Notes: a model not told the origin generated them from the letters alone. A DNA stretch of 64,000 nucleotides from Mycobacterium sp. 852002-40037_SCH5390672 (GCF_001665875.1 NZ_LZTA01000086.1:31595-95594), one strand, 5' to 3'. Counted from the stretch's first letter, positions 1 to 8,460 are shown. Made by a program: numbers and translations.

Positions 1-233
1 GGGCCTTCACCGGCCGCCCGGCCCGCGGCCTGCGCAACGCGTTCATCGACGCCCACGAAGCCGAAGCGCCGCCGGGTTATCCCGCCATCCACTACCTGAC
101 CAGCCCGCTACGCAAGGCCGCGGCGGCGGCGGGCAAGCCGGACTACGTTCACCTATGGGCCGGCACCGGCTATCGGCACGCCACCGCCGAGTCCGCTTCC
201 GACATTCTGCGTCGGCTGGCATCCGACCTGTGA
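1..233 (+). CDS. Nitronate monooxygenase, C-terminal end (partial)
   Basis: Only the last 76 residues are present, read in the frame that starts at base 3 and stops with TGA at 231-233. The peptide contains FTGRPARGLRNAF, then YPAIHYLTSPLRKAA and DYVHLWAGTGYRHA, which are the conserved C-terminal stretches of the 2-nitropropane dioxygenase/nitronate monooxygenase family (FMN-dependent TIM barrel). Family members oxidise alkyl nitronates to carbonyl compounds and nitrite, although most mycobacterial paralogues have no tested substrate. The 5' part lies outside the window. It converges with the methyltransferase gene, with an 8-bp gap. Confidence 0.85.
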   Translation, partial: AFTGRPARGLRNAFIDAHEAEAPPGYPAIHYLTSPLRKAAAAAGKPDYVHLWAGTGYRHATAESASDILRRLASDL

Positions 234-241
234 TCGAGTAG

Positions 242-1063
242 TCAGTATTCGAACCGGTTCAGCACGTCGTAGCTGCGGCCGGCCGTCACCCACATCAACG
301 TGTAGATCAACCGCACGGCGGGCGATGGGATCTTGTGGTAGCCGGCCAGCGCGGATGTCTGCTCGAGAAACCGCAGCCGGGAATTCCAGGTCGCGATTGC
401 GCGCGCGTCCCGGATGCCCCACTTGATGATGCCTCGGGTGAAGACCTTCGACAGCAGCGGCGCAAGGGCCGACAGGGTGTCGAAATGCATTTCCCCGCCG
501 GCGAATCGGTCGATCAGGCTCTGCAGCAACCGCCGGACTTCGTCCTCGCGCAGGTACATCAGCAGGCCCTCGGCAACGATCAGCGTCGGCCGGCCGGCCG
601 GGACTCGGTCGAGCCACTGCAGTTCGGTCACCGACGAGCCGATCATCCGGTAGGTTTCGGTGTCGTCGTAGAGCTTGCGGCGTAGCCCGATCACACTCGG
701 CTGATCGACGTCGAACCACAGCACCGACGGCGGTACGGCCAGCCGGAAGACGCGGCCGTCGAGGCCGCAACCCAAATGCAGCACAATGGCATCCCGATGG
801 CGGGCAAGGAAGTCGGCGCACCAGTCATCGAGTTGTTTGGCCCGCAACGCAACCAGGTACTGATTCGAGGCGGGCAGCGACATCCGGTGAATTCTCTGGA
901 AGTCATAGTCGATGCGGTCCACCGCGTCGGCAGCCGCTTTGTCCCCCAGAATCGGTCGCTCCGAACGACTTTCATGGGCACGCAGGTACAGGGTGACGAG
1001 GTTCGTCCATTCCACCGAACCCCAGGGCACGGAACTGAAGTCGACTTTGTCCATCGCGGTCAT
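242..1063 (-). CDS. Class I SAM-dependent methyltransferase (LCMT/TcmP-like)
   Basis: This 273-residue protein belongs to the leucine carboxyl methyltransferase-like (Ppm1/TcmP) group that is common in mycobacteria. Motif I is VLHLGCGLDGR, followed by an acidic motif II region (LWFDVDQPSVI). The conserved segment LIVAEGLLMYL comes next, as in TcmP-type O-methyltransferases. The reading frame is open further upstream, but the homologous part begins at MTAMDKVDF; I chose ATG 1063 (ATG 1054 is the alternative). It is the last gene of a four-gene minus-strand operon with a 31-bp gap to the amidohydrolase. The substrate is unknown; the neighbours suggest a small acid or phenol. Confidence 0.8.
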   Translation of the reverse strand: MTAMDKVDFSSVPWGSVEWTNLVTLYLRAHESRSERPILGDKAAADAVDRIDYDFQRIHRMSLPASNQYLVALRAKQLDDWCADFLARHRDAIVLHLGCGLDGRVFRLAVPPSVLWFDVDQPSVIGLRRKLYDDTETYRMIGSSVTELQWLDRVPAGRPTLIVAEGLLMYLREDEVRRLLQSLIDRFAGGEMHFDTLSALAPLLSKVFTRGIIKWGIRDARAIATWNSRLRFLEQTSALAGYHKIPSPAVRLIYTLMWVTAGRSYDVLNRFEY

Positions 1064-1094
1064 GGCCTTCGGCGGGTGGCGTGCGCGGGCACGG

Positions 1095-2363
1095 TTAGAA
1101 CGCGTCGGGATCGTGCTGCACCGTGGCCGGGACCGGGTGCCGGTACAACCGAGAGGCGTTCTGCCAGCTGAATTTTCGGATGACGTCGGATGGCAGATCA
1201 CCGATTTGTTCGTGGATGGTTTGTTGGGTGTGCGGCCACGTCGAGTCGCAATGCGGGTAGTCGGCCTCCAGCATGATGTTGTCGACGCCTATCCGGTCAC
1301 GCTGCACGAAGGAGGACTTGTCCTCGACCGCGCAGAACCAGAAGTTGCGGGTCAGCACCTCCGCGGGGGTCAGGGGCTCACCGAGCGCCTGCCAGGTGCC
1401 GTACATGGCGTGATAACTGAGCATGTGGTCGAGGCGATCGAGCAGCCCCGCCACCCAACCGATTCCGCCCTCGGACAGGCAGATCTTGAGGTCGGGGAAC
1501 CGGCTGGGCAGTCCGGAGTACAACCAGTCGACCGCCGCGGAAATGGCGTAGGCGAAAAACAGCACACCCTGCACGTCCGGCGGCGCGTCGGGGGTGGTGG
1601 ACGGCGACGACCCCGACGATCCGATGTGCAGGTTCACCACTGTGCCGGTCTCGGCGCAGGCTGCCATCAACGGATCCCAGTGGTCGGTGTGAATGCTGGG
1701 CAACCCCAGCATTGCGGGATTCTCGCTGAACGTCACGGCGTGGAAGCCGCGCTCGGCATTCTCGCGGATCATCTTCGCGCCGAGTCCGGGATCGAGCAGC
1801 CACGGCAATTGACATGGAATGATCCGGTCGGGATATGACCCCGCCCAGACCTCGAAATGCCAGTCATTCCAGGCCCGGACCGAGGCCAGTGCCAGGTCGC
1901 GGTCGCCGGTCACCTGCTGCAGCCGTTGCCCGGCGAAGCCCGGCAGAAACGACGGAAAGTTCAGCGAGGCGTAAATGCCGTTGAGGTCCATGTCCTTGAC
2001 ACGCGCATGGATATCCCATGCGCCCCTGCGCATTTCGTCGAATCGAACCGGCTCGAAACCGTACTCCGCCACCGGTCGTCCAACCACCGCGTTGAAACCC
2101 ACGTTGGGCAGTTCCTTGCCGTCATAAACCCACGTCTGTCCCCCGCTGTCGGTCTCGACGACTTTCGGCGCCCGGTCGGCGAACTTGCGGGGCAGACGGC
2201 CGGTGAACGTGTCCGGGGGTTCGACGATGTGATCGTCTACCGAGATCACCGTGTAGCGCCGCGGCGCCCGGGGCGGATCCGGCAGAAAGGTGACCGAACG
2301 CTCCGTGCCGGTCTTCGCCGTGGTGAAGCTCAGGTCGGTGGCCAGCTCGTCGATCGATTTCAC
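1095..2363 (-). CDS. Amidohydrolase-family metal-dependent hydrolase (amidohydrolase 2)
   Basis: A 422-residue TIM-barrel protein of the amidohydrolase 2 family (PF04909). The N-terminal metal motif appears as SVDDHIVEPPD (D-x-H) near residue 42. Later barrel motifs include VNLHIGSSG and CLSEGGIGW, and ADYPHCDSTWP near the C-terminus carries the conserved Asp. Members hydrolyse or decarboxylate cyclic and aromatic acids in the cytosol. The GTG start at 2363 has an AAGGAG ribosome site eight bases upstream. It is the third gene of the FadD-aldolase-amidohydrolase-methyltransferase set. Several related copies occur in mycobacterial lipid and steroid clusters, so the substrate cannot be inferred. 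Confidence 0.82.
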   Translation of the reverse strand: MKSIDELATDLSFTTAKTGTERSVTFLPDPPRAPRRYTVISVDDHIVEPPDTFTGRLPRKFADRAPKVVETDSGGQTWVYDGKELPNVGFNAVVGRPVAEYGFEPVRFDEMRRGAWDIHARVKDMDLNGIYASLNFPSFLPGFAGQRLQQVTGDRDLALASVRAWNDWHFEVWAGSYPDRIIPCQLPWLLDPGLGAKMIRENAERGFHAVTFSENPAMLGLPSIHTDHWDPLMAACAETGTVVNLHIGSSGSSPSTTPDAPPDVQGVLFFAYAISAAVDWLYSGLPSRFPDLKICLSEGGIGWVAGLLDRLDHMLSYHAMYGTWQALGEPLTPAEVLTRNFWFCAVEDKSSFVQRDRIGVDNIMLEADYPHCDSTWPHTQQTIHEQIGDLPSDVIRKFSWQNASRLYRHPVPATVQHDPDAF

Positions 2364-2479
2364 TCGTCAATCTCCTTGCGCAGCGGCGTCGTTGGGTGTG
2401 ACGCGACGGCTTTCAGTGTGCGGTGGCGGCGACGTTTGTCGGCGTGTCGCCGCCGTGGGTGCACACTCGAGGATGCGGT

Positions 2480-3253
2480 TCACGTGAGCACGCCGGGATC
2501 GGCCTTGATGGTCATGCGTGCCGCGCCGGCCCAGTACACCTCGGCGGCCCGTTCGATCAGCGAGCGCTGCATGCCGGCCATGTCCGACCACTGCATCGCC
2601 ACCGGATCCTTGCCGGTGAGCATGACGTCGTAGGCCAGCTTGCAGACCCGTTCGATCGATGCCGCGCGGTAGACGGCCTCGGGCAGGTTGCGGCCGGTCG
2701 CGATGACGCCATGATTGGCCAAGATCGTCAGGTTGGCGCCACCGATGCGGGCCGCGAGTTCCGCGGCACGATCGGGGCTGTCGATTTCGCCGTCGTAGGC
2801 GTCCACCAGGCGCAGGTCGTCGAGGAAAAGCGACCCGGTCTGGTGCAACAACTCGGGCAGTCTGCCCAATGCGGCGAGCACGCAGACGTAGTACGGGTGG
2901 TTGTGGATCACCACTCGGGCGTCGTCGCGCACCCGGTGCAGTTCGGTGTGGATGTGGATGGCCGGAGTGACGTCCCAGCGCCCGCTGACCACCTGCGCGT
3001 CGCCGTCCACCACGCAGATATCGGATGCGGTGATCTCCTGCCACCACAGTCCCCACGGGTTGACGAACATGTCGGTCCGTCCGTCGAGCTGCCAGGTGAT
3101 GTGCCCGGCCATGTTCTCGGCGAACCCGATGCCGGCCAGGTGACGGAAGGCGATGGCCAGCGCCTGCTCGTTGCTGAGGTCGGCGCCGATGGGCGGCACC
3201 ACCGACGGTGCCCAGACTTCCAGCCCGCCACGCCGTGCGTCAGGAGCGTTCAT
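2480..3253 (-). CDS. Class II aldolase/adducin family protein
   Basis: A 257-residue class II aldolase-fold protein. The zinc ligands are visible as IHNHPYY and LANHGVI, with a further HIHTELHR segment between the N-terminal region and the first ligands; an FVNPWG segment precedes them. Characterised members are L-fuculose-phosphate-type aldolases and decarboxylases. The frame extends to 3277, but MNAPDARRGG from ATG 3253 overlaps the end of the acyl-CoA ligase by 14 bp and matches the usual length, so translation is probably coupled. A retro-aldol step on a CoA-linked or free hydroxy-acid would fit between the ligase and the amidohydrolase; this is inference. Confidence 0.8.
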   Translation of the reverse strand: MNAPDARRGGLEVWAPSVVPPIGADLSNEQALAIAFRHLAGIGFAENMAGHITWQLDGRTDMFVNPWGLWWQEITASDICVVDGDAQVVSGRWDVTPAIHIHTELHRVRDDARVVIHNHPYYVCVLAALGRLPELLHQTGSLFLDDLRLVDAYDGEIDSPDRAAELAARIGGANLTILANHGVIATGRNLPEAVYRAASIERVCKLAYDVMLTGKDPVAMQWSDMAGMQRSLIERAAEVYWAGAARMTIKADPGVLT

Positions 3254-4862
3254 GACCAGCCTCCATTCTGGCTCCAATATCCTCGCGCAGCCGGCCTTTG
3301 GCTATTTTTCCGCCGGATGACCGGGGCAGTTCGTCGAGTACGATCAGCCGCTCGGGCAGCAGTTCTTTGGAAACTCCCAGCGCCAGCAGGTGTTCGACGA
3401 GTCCGGGCAGGTCGAGGGCGGCGGAGTCGGTGAGTTCGGCGTAGAGGCAGACCTTTTCGCCGAACACCGGGTCGGGCATGGCGACCGCCGCCGCGATCGC
3501 GATCGCGGGATGGGTCATGACGGCGTCTTCGACCTGGCTTGCGCTGATGTTCTTGCCCCCGCGCACGATGAAATCGGACGTACGCCCGGTGACCCGGAGG
3601 TAGCCGTCGGCGTCGATTTCACAGATGTCGCCCATGCGCATCCACCCGTCGCGGGTGAACAGCTTGTCGTGGTCGGTGCCGCCGAGGTAGCCGAGGCTGG
3701 TCGCCGGACCGCGGCAGGCGGGCTGGCCCCGCCCCGTGTCGGTGACGTCGCGGTCGCCGTCGAACAGCCGGACCGACATTTCGGGGATGAGGCGACCGGC
3801 GGTGCGCAGCCGGTGGTCGCGCGAATCGTCGACGGTGGTCGCGCTGAGCATCCCAGTCTCGTTGGAGCCGTAGAACTGCAGTATCTTGGCCCCGGTGAGT
3901 TCCTCGAATTCGGCCGCGGGCCGGTACGGCAGTGCTTCCCCGCCGGTGTAGACGACACGCAGCGAACTCAGGTCGTGTTCGCGGCTGGCCGAGTCCGCCA
4001 TCAGCATGGTCAATTGTGTGCTGACGCAACACAATACGGTGACCTGGTGCCGAGCTATCGCCTCGCAGGTGGCTCTGGTGGTAAACCGCTCCACGATCAC
4101 CGCGGTGGCACCGAGGTAGATCGGGGTGGTGTGGCTGGTCCACAGCCCGAACCCGAACGGGGTGGGTATGACCGGCAGGAACACCTCGTCCGACGTCAGC
4201 AGCCCGTTGGCGACGGCCTTCCGGTGGAAGTAGTGCCAACGGTTCTGGGTGTGTACGACGCACTTGGGCAGCCCGGTGGTCCCCGACGTCGAATTGATCA
4301 GGAAGACGTCGTCGGGGCCGAGTTGGGAGCCGGCCGCCAGCGCCTTGGGCTCGGCGTCGACATCCAGGCGAAGCACCCCGGCGTCGCGGCTCAACACCAC
4401 CGGAGGCACCCGCAATTCGTTGGCCACTTCCGCGGCGGCCCCGCTGCGGGCCTGATCGCTGATCAGGATTTTCGGCCGGCAGCTACGCAGGATGGCCGAC
4501 ACCTCGCGGATGCCGGCGCGCGCGCCGACGCCGATGACCACCGCCCCACAGCGTTCGATCCCGACGAACAGCACGTGAATGGCGGCGGAGTCACCGTGCC
4601 ATACCGCCACCCGATCACCGCGGGCCACGCCAAACCCGGCCAGTGTCTCAGCCAAATTAGTTGCTGCACAATCGAATTCATGCCAGCTGAACGACGCGCC
4701 GCCATGGTCGAGATAGGCGGGCCGATCCGGTGTGCGTTCGGCGTTTCGGCGTACCGCGTCCGACAGCGTCGAATCGCTCCACCAGCCGGCGGCACGAAAC
4801 CGGGACGAGTCCTCGTCGGTGAATGCCGGCGAGCCCACGGTTTCCAGCCCACCGGTGCTCAT
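3240..4862 (-). CDS. AMP-dependent acyl-CoA synthetase
   Basis: A 540-residue ANL-superfamily enzyme that activates a carboxylic acid to the acyl-AMP and then the CoA thioester. Motif A3 is INSTSGTTGLPKCVVHT, A5 is QFYGSNETG, A7 is DGWMRMGDI, A8 is RTSDFIVRGGKNISASQVED, and the C-terminal lysine motif is RSSGGKIAKGRL. The frame also offers TTG 4868 and GTG 4865; ATG 4862 (MSTGGLETVG) is preferred. It is the first gene of the operon that continues with the class II aldolase. The sequence does not indicate chain length or substrate. Confidence 0.85.
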   Translation of the reverse strand: MSTGGLETVGSPAFTDEDSSRFRAAGWWSDSTLSDAVRRNAERTPDRPAYLDHGGASFSWHEFDCAATNLAETLAGFGVARGDRVAVWHGDSAAIHVLFVGIERCGAVVIGVGARAGIREVSAILRSCRPKILISDQARSGAAAEVANELRVPPVVLSRDAGVLRLDVDAEPKALAAGSQLGPDDVFLINSTSGTTGLPKCVVHTQNRWHYFHRKAVANGLLTSDEVFLPVIPTPFGFGLWTSHTTPIYLGATAVIVERFTTRATCEAIARHQVTVLCCVSTQLTMLMADSASREHDLSSLRVVYTGGEALPYRPAAEFEELTGAKILQFYGSNETGMLSATTVDDSRDHRLRTAGRLIPEMSVRLFDGDRDVTDTGRGQPACRGPATSLGYLGGTDHDKLFTRDGWMRMGDICEIDADGYLRVTGRTSDFIVRGGKNISASQVEDAVMTHPAIAIAAAVAMPDPVFGEKVCLYAELTDSAALDLPGLVEHLLALGVSKELLPERLIVLDELPRSSGGKIAKGRLREDIGARMEAGHERS

Positions 4863-4898
4863 CACCAAATGATAGGAAAGCCGTCCGTGGTTTCGGCG

Positions 4899-5198
4899 CT
4901 AGGGATTCGGCGGGGCGGGGACCGCATGCTGGCCGTTGTCGATATTCGGGCGGCGGGGGTGCGGTGAAGGGCAGGTGACGTTGCGAATGCACCCGCAATT
5001 GAGGCCGATGATGCAGCCTCCTCCGCCGACGGGTTGCACCGGCACGGCGCCGCCGGCCGGAGCCGGCGGCGCCGGTGTCACGACCGATGAAGTGGCAATG
5101 GTCGCCGGTGCACCGCCGGAAGAGAAACCAGCCGTCAAGACAATCGCCGTCACGCATCCGCACAGCGCGGCTCGCGTCTTGGCGTTTGGGCTCCCCAC
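4899..5198 (-). CDS. Small secreted Pro/Cys-rich protein
   Basis: A 99-residue protein with a GTG start at 5198. The N-terminus (NAKTRAALCGCVTAIVLTAGF) looks like a signal peptide or membrane anchor. It is followed by a Pro/Ala/Val-rich linker, a Gly-rich patch and the cysteine cluster GCIIGLNCGCIRNVTCP, which has five cysteines, and then a Pro-rich tail. I do not recognise a named family. The composition suggests an exported cell-envelope protein with disulfides. It is divergent from the SHOCT protein gene, and the two share the 5199-5409 intergenic region. Confidence 0.6.
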   Translation of the reverse strand: MGSPNAKTRAALCGCVTAIVLTAGFSSGGAPATIATSSVVTPAPPAPAGGAVPVQPVGGGGCIIGLNCGCIRNVTCPSPHPRRPNIDNGQHAVPAPPNP

Positions 5199-5292
5199 CG
5201 GCCCAACAATAGTTGCTCGTCAGTAGATGCGCAGGTCGCGCGGCGGACTACGAGCACACTCCAAGGATTCTGCAAGGCGTTCGCCGCAGGGT

Positions 5293-5334
5293 TACGTGGC
5301 CCCAGAACTCACGAACTTGGGATCGGTAGCGACG
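5293..5334 (+). other. Lasso-leader-like peptide motif in the SHOCT gene leader
   Basis: The frame that is open from ATG 5227 into the SHOCT gene encodes YVAPELTNLGSVAT here. That resembles the Y-x2-P-x-L-x3-G recognition element of lasso-peptide leaders. The following residues (QEVCSCLGTPKKLG) have no Asp or Glu at ring positions 7-9, and there is no stop codon before the SHOCT gene, so a canonical precursor is not supported. No PqqD-like, transglutaminase-like or lasso-cyclase gene is nearby. The resemblance may be chance or a relic. Confidence 0.2.
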
Positions 5335-5409
5335 CAGGAGGTTTGCAGTTGCCTCGGGACGCCGAAAAAACTTGGTACCTGTAGCGAAAGACACGGAGGA
5401 TTTCCGCAC

Positions 5410-5745
5410 ATGAAAAGCAAGGTCATCGTGCTCTCAGCCGGCGTGGTGGTCTCTCTATTTCTGGTTGCGCGCTATTTCGCGCTGAGCCGGGCAGGCGTGC
5501 CGCTGGGTTGGATGCTCTATCTGGGCCTGCCGGTGACGGGTGCCGGCGTGTTGTTCGCGCTGCGGCTCCTGGATCTGGGCGACGGGTGGGGCACCGGGGC
5601 GGACGCGTTGGCGCACAGGGATTCTTCTGTCCACCCGCCGTCACCGTCGGAGCGGCTGCAACAGCTGGAAAACTTGTATGCGCAAGGCGCCGTTTCCGAC
5701 AGCGAGTACCGGGCCCGGCGTCAGGACATCATCTCCGGCAGCTAG
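5410..5745 (+). CDS. SHOCT-domain small membrane protein
   Basis: A 111-residue protein starting at ATG 5410 (MKSKVIVLSAG), nine bases after a GGAGGA ribosome site at 5395-5400. Two hydrophobic helices (about residues 4-21 and 31-51) are followed by a polar linker. The C-terminal SHOCT motif is RLQQLENLYAQGAVSDSEYRARRQDII, here from about residue 80. SHOCT domains are short oligomerisation modules found at the ends of membrane proteins. The frame is open upstream to ATG 5227, but the strong ribosome site supports the internal start. It is convergent with the next gene, with one base between the stop codons. Confidence 0.75.
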   Translation: MKSKVIVLSAGVVVSLFLVARYFALSRAGVPLGWMLYLGLPVTGAGVLFALRLLDLGDGWGTGADALAHRDSSVHPPSPSERLQQLENLYAQGAVSDSEYRARRQDIISGS

Positions 5746-5746
5746 G

Positions 5747-6247
5747 TCAGCGCGGCCGGGCCGATCGGCGCACCATGGCCACGCGGGCGGCGTAGATCCC
5801 GGCGCTGACCGCGAACAACGCCGCCGTCAACAGCAGCCACCGACCGAGAAACGGGTCCTGGGTCTGACCGGTAGCGGCCCGGTAGGTGGCGGCACCCTGC
5901 CTGACGATGCCGGGAAGGAACACCAGCAATGTGAGGCCCGCTCCCAGCGCGGGCACTCGAAGGTAATTGAGCACCGGCACACCGGCGTCGGTGCGCGCCG
6001 GGGACGGCTCGGCGCCGCTGCGTGACAATAGCCGGTCGGCGCAGGCGTAGACCGGAAACAACACCAGGTCGTGGGCGACGATCGCCGCGGCGAACCATAC
6101 GATGATCGACTGCCACCAGACGTGCGGGTTCCACAGCGCGTCCGGTCCGATGACGACGATGACATAGCCCAGCAGTGCGAAGCCGGCGATCATCGTCAGC
6201 AAATGCAGCGGTTGGGATCCGTAGATCCGTGCGAATGCGCTACGCAT
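5747..6247 (-). CDS. Four-helix membrane protein, partner of the molybdopterin protein
   Basis: A 166-residue integral membrane protein with about four hydrophobic segments (HLLTMIAGFALLGYVIVVIG, WWQSIIVWFAAAIVAHDLVL, VPALGAGLTLLVFLPGIV and LLLTAALFAVSAGIYAARVA). I do not recognise a named family. Its ATG at 6247 overlaps the end of the molybdopterin/cytochrome gene by eight bases, so the two are almost certainly co-translated. It may be an accessory or anchor subunit of that redox enzyme. The conserved AHDLVLFPVYACADR stretch, which holds a His and a Cys, would be worth testing. Confidence 0.65.
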   Translation of the reverse strand: MRSAFARIYGSQPLHLLTMIAGFALLGYVIVVIGPDALWNPHVWWQSIIVWFAAAIVAHDLVLFPVYACADRLLSRSGAEPSPARTDAGVPVLNYLRVPALGAGLTLLVFLPGIVRQGAATYRAATGQTQDPFLGRWLLLTAALFAVSAGIYAARVAMVRRSARPR

Positions 6248-7553
6248 GTGCGGCCGTAAAGGCTATGGAGGCCACCCATTTCGTGTTGTGCACACCCGGT
6301 AGCGCGGGCACGATGATGCGCGCGGGGAAGCCATGGTCCGGGGACAGGTCGGCGCCATTCACGCGCAGCGCCAGCAGCGCGTCCGGGTGCAGCACCTGGT
6401 TTCCCTGCAGCGTCGCGCCGGCGAAGGCGCCGGAGCGTTCCAGCGAGGACACATGCGCTGATTGCGGTGCGGGCACGCCGGCCAGCCGGGCGAGTTCGGC
6501 CAGGCGCACGCCGGTCCAGATCTGAGTGGTCGACCAGCCTTCGACGCAGGCGATCGGCAGGACGGCGGTGTGCTGTGGCATGGCCAGCAGGGCCACACGG
6601 TCCAGCGCCACCGGTCGCGGGCCACCGTTCAGGGTGAGCCGCCAGCGCCCCGCTGTGTCCCGCGCGGAGATCCCGGCCGCGGCCGCGGTCCGGTTGACCT
6701 CGAAGCCGTTGGGTCCGTCTCCGGGTCGGCGCCCGCGCGGCAGCAGCAAGGCGGCGGCCCGGGTGTAACCCCCCAACGTCTGACCGGCAGTGATGAAAGT
6801 CAGGAAAAGGGCCCCGCCACCCACCAGCGTCAGCGCGCCGCGGCGGCTCATCGTGGCCGGGCCGGGGTGAGCGGCGGCGAGCCCGTCGGGCTGCCACGGC
6901 TCGGCTTTGGTGTCGGCGCGCCCGGTGCGCAGCACATCACGCAGTGACAGCTTGTGCAGGCCGGCCCACATGCGCGGGCTCTTGATCGCGACGTGCATGA
7001 CGAAGCCGGTGATGAACACCCACGCACCGAAATAGTGCGCGGTGTAGAAGCTGAATCCGAAGATGTAGTCGTACTGGATGTTCAGCACGCCGGTCACGAT
7101 CTCGAACAGGATCCCGCCGACCAGCATGAGCAGCGAAACCCGTTCCAGCAGTTGGGCAATCGTTCGCACCGGCGGCCACGCGAACAGCCGGGGAATCACC
7201 GACCACAGCTTGGCCAGCACCACCGGGATCAGGATCAGTCCCAGCCCGACATGAAGTCCCTGGGTCAGCCGGTACAGCCACGGCGGATTGGTGGGCCAGT
7301 CGAAAATCGGAAGCTTGAGCCAGCCGACGTCGCCGGGGATGGCTTGGCCGAACCGCGGCCCGTAGGCGATGTAGGACAGCAGGCCGGTGAGGATGACAAT
7401 CGGCAGCGTCACCAGCAACACCGAGCCGAACACCGACGTCAGCCATAGTCCCCGCAGCGGGCTGCGCCACAGCCGGGCGAAATGCCCGCGCATCTGTGTC
7501 GTCGCTTCGATGTCAGCGGAAGCGGGTCTGCCGGTCGTCCGCGTTGGCTTCAT
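6240..7553 (-). CDS. Cytochrome b-like / molybdopterin oxidoreductase fusion
   Basis: A 437-residue fusion protein. Residues 35-200 form a four-helix cytochrome b-like region with candidate haem ligands H101 (GLHVGLG), H173 (YTAHYFG) and H187 (FVMHVAI). A Tat-like segment, MSRRGALTLVGGGALF, with Arg-Arg at 237-238 precedes another helix. Residues 285-437 are a sulfite-oxidase-type molybdopterin domain with the metal-binding Cys336 in ACVEGWST and the C-terminal VHNTKWVASI. It probably passes electrons between a periplasmic substrate and the quinone pool. The start is ATG 7553. The internal Tat signal after Sec-type helices implies dual targeting. Confidence 0.8.
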   Translation of the reverse strand: MKPTRTTGRPASADIEATTQMRGHFARLWRSPLRGLWLTSVFGSVLLVTLPIVILTGLLSYIAYGPRFGQAIPGDVGWLKLPIFDWPTNPPWLYRLTQGLHVGLGLILIPVVLAKLWSVIPRLFAWPPVRTIAQLLERVSLLMLVGGILFEIVTGVLNIQYDYIFGFSFYTAHYFGAWVFITGFVMHVAIKSPRMWAGLHKLSLRDVLRTGRADTKAEPWQPDGLAAAHPGPATMSRRGALTLVGGGALFLTFITAGQTLGGYTRAAALLLPRGRRPGDGPNGFEVNRTAAAAGISARDTAGRWRLTLNGGPRPVALDRVALLAMPQHTAVLPIACVEGWSTTQIWTGVRLAELARLAGVPAPQSAHVSSLERSGAFAGATLQGNQVLHPDALLALRVNGADLSPDHGFPARIIVPALPGVHNTKWVASIAFTAAHA

Positions 7554-7658
7554 TCGCCCCTAACCCGCACTCAGCGACCACGTCTGCCGTGCCATCAATG
7601 ATCATTCACGACAAAGCGGCGGCCGTGGTTCAAATCGAGCGCTTGCTATCGAAACTCC

Positions 7659-8399
7659 CTACCCCTGCACGGTGGGACGAATGGTGATGTCGCCGATCTC
7701 GATGTCGGGCGGCTGTTCGATGGCGAAAGCGATGGCGCGTGCCACCGCCGCCGGCGGCAGACCGAAGTCGGTCATGTTGCGCCGGATCTGCGCACGCACC
7801 GCCAGGTCGTCGATGGAGCTGTCCAGTTGGGTGTTGACGAATCCCGGTGAGATCGAGGTGGTCCGGACGACACCGTCGGTCGATTCCTGCCGCAGGCCCT
7901 CCATCAACGTGCGAACGGCGTTCTTGGTGGCGGCATACATCGCCATGGTGGGGACGATCTTGAGCCCGGCGGTCGACACCGTCGTCACGAAATGGCCGCT
8001 CCCCTGGTTTCGAAACACCGGCAGGGCCGCGGCAATCCCGTGCAGCACTCCGCGCAGGTTGACGTCGATCATCGCCGACCATCCGTCGACATCGAGATCG
8101 GATATCGGCCCAACCTTGCTGATGCCTGCATTGCTCACCAGGACATCGAGGCGACCGAACTCGTTTGTCGCCACATCGACGAGCCGTTTCACATCTTCAC
8201 CGCGCGTGACGTCGGTCGCGCGGCTCGCAACGCTCCCACCGCTGTCACGTATCTCGCGGGCGATGGCATCGAGGCGCTCGATCCGGCGCGCGCCCAGCAC
8301 CACCCGGGCACCGCGCTCGGCGAGCAGACGCGCGGTCGCTTCACCGATGCCGCTGCTTGCTCCCGTGACGGCAACGACTCGTCCTTCGATGCCCGTCAT
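7659..8399 (-). CDS. SDR-family NAD(P)-dependent oxidoreductase
   Basis: A 246-residue classical short-chain dehydrogenase. The nucleotide motif is TGASSGIGEA at residues 11-20, NAGISKVG carries the structural Asn-Ala-Gly, and the catalytic pair is in YAATKNAVR (Y-x3-K), preceded by VSTAG. ARRIERL after the second strand favours NADP. The start is ATG 8399. It is a single gene with about 100 bp on either side to neighbours of unrelated function. The substrate is not predictable. Confidence 0.85.
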   Translation of the reverse strand: MTGIEGRVVAVTGASSGIGEATARLLAERGARVVLGARRIERLDAIAREIRDSGGSVASRATDVTRGEDVKRLVDVATNEFGRLDVLVSNAGISKVGPISDLDVDGWSAMIDVNLRGVLHGIAAALPVFRNQGSGHFVTTVSTAGLKIVPTMAMYAATKNAVRTLMEGLRQESTDGVVRTTSISPGFVNTQLDSSIDDLAVRAQIRRNMTDFGLPPAAVARAIAFAIEQPPDIEIGDITIRPTVQG

Positions 8400-8460
8400 T
8401 GCGCTCCCTGCGTCGGCCCGAATCGCCTTGCGGGTAACGCTACTCAGGGCCGAACAGACG

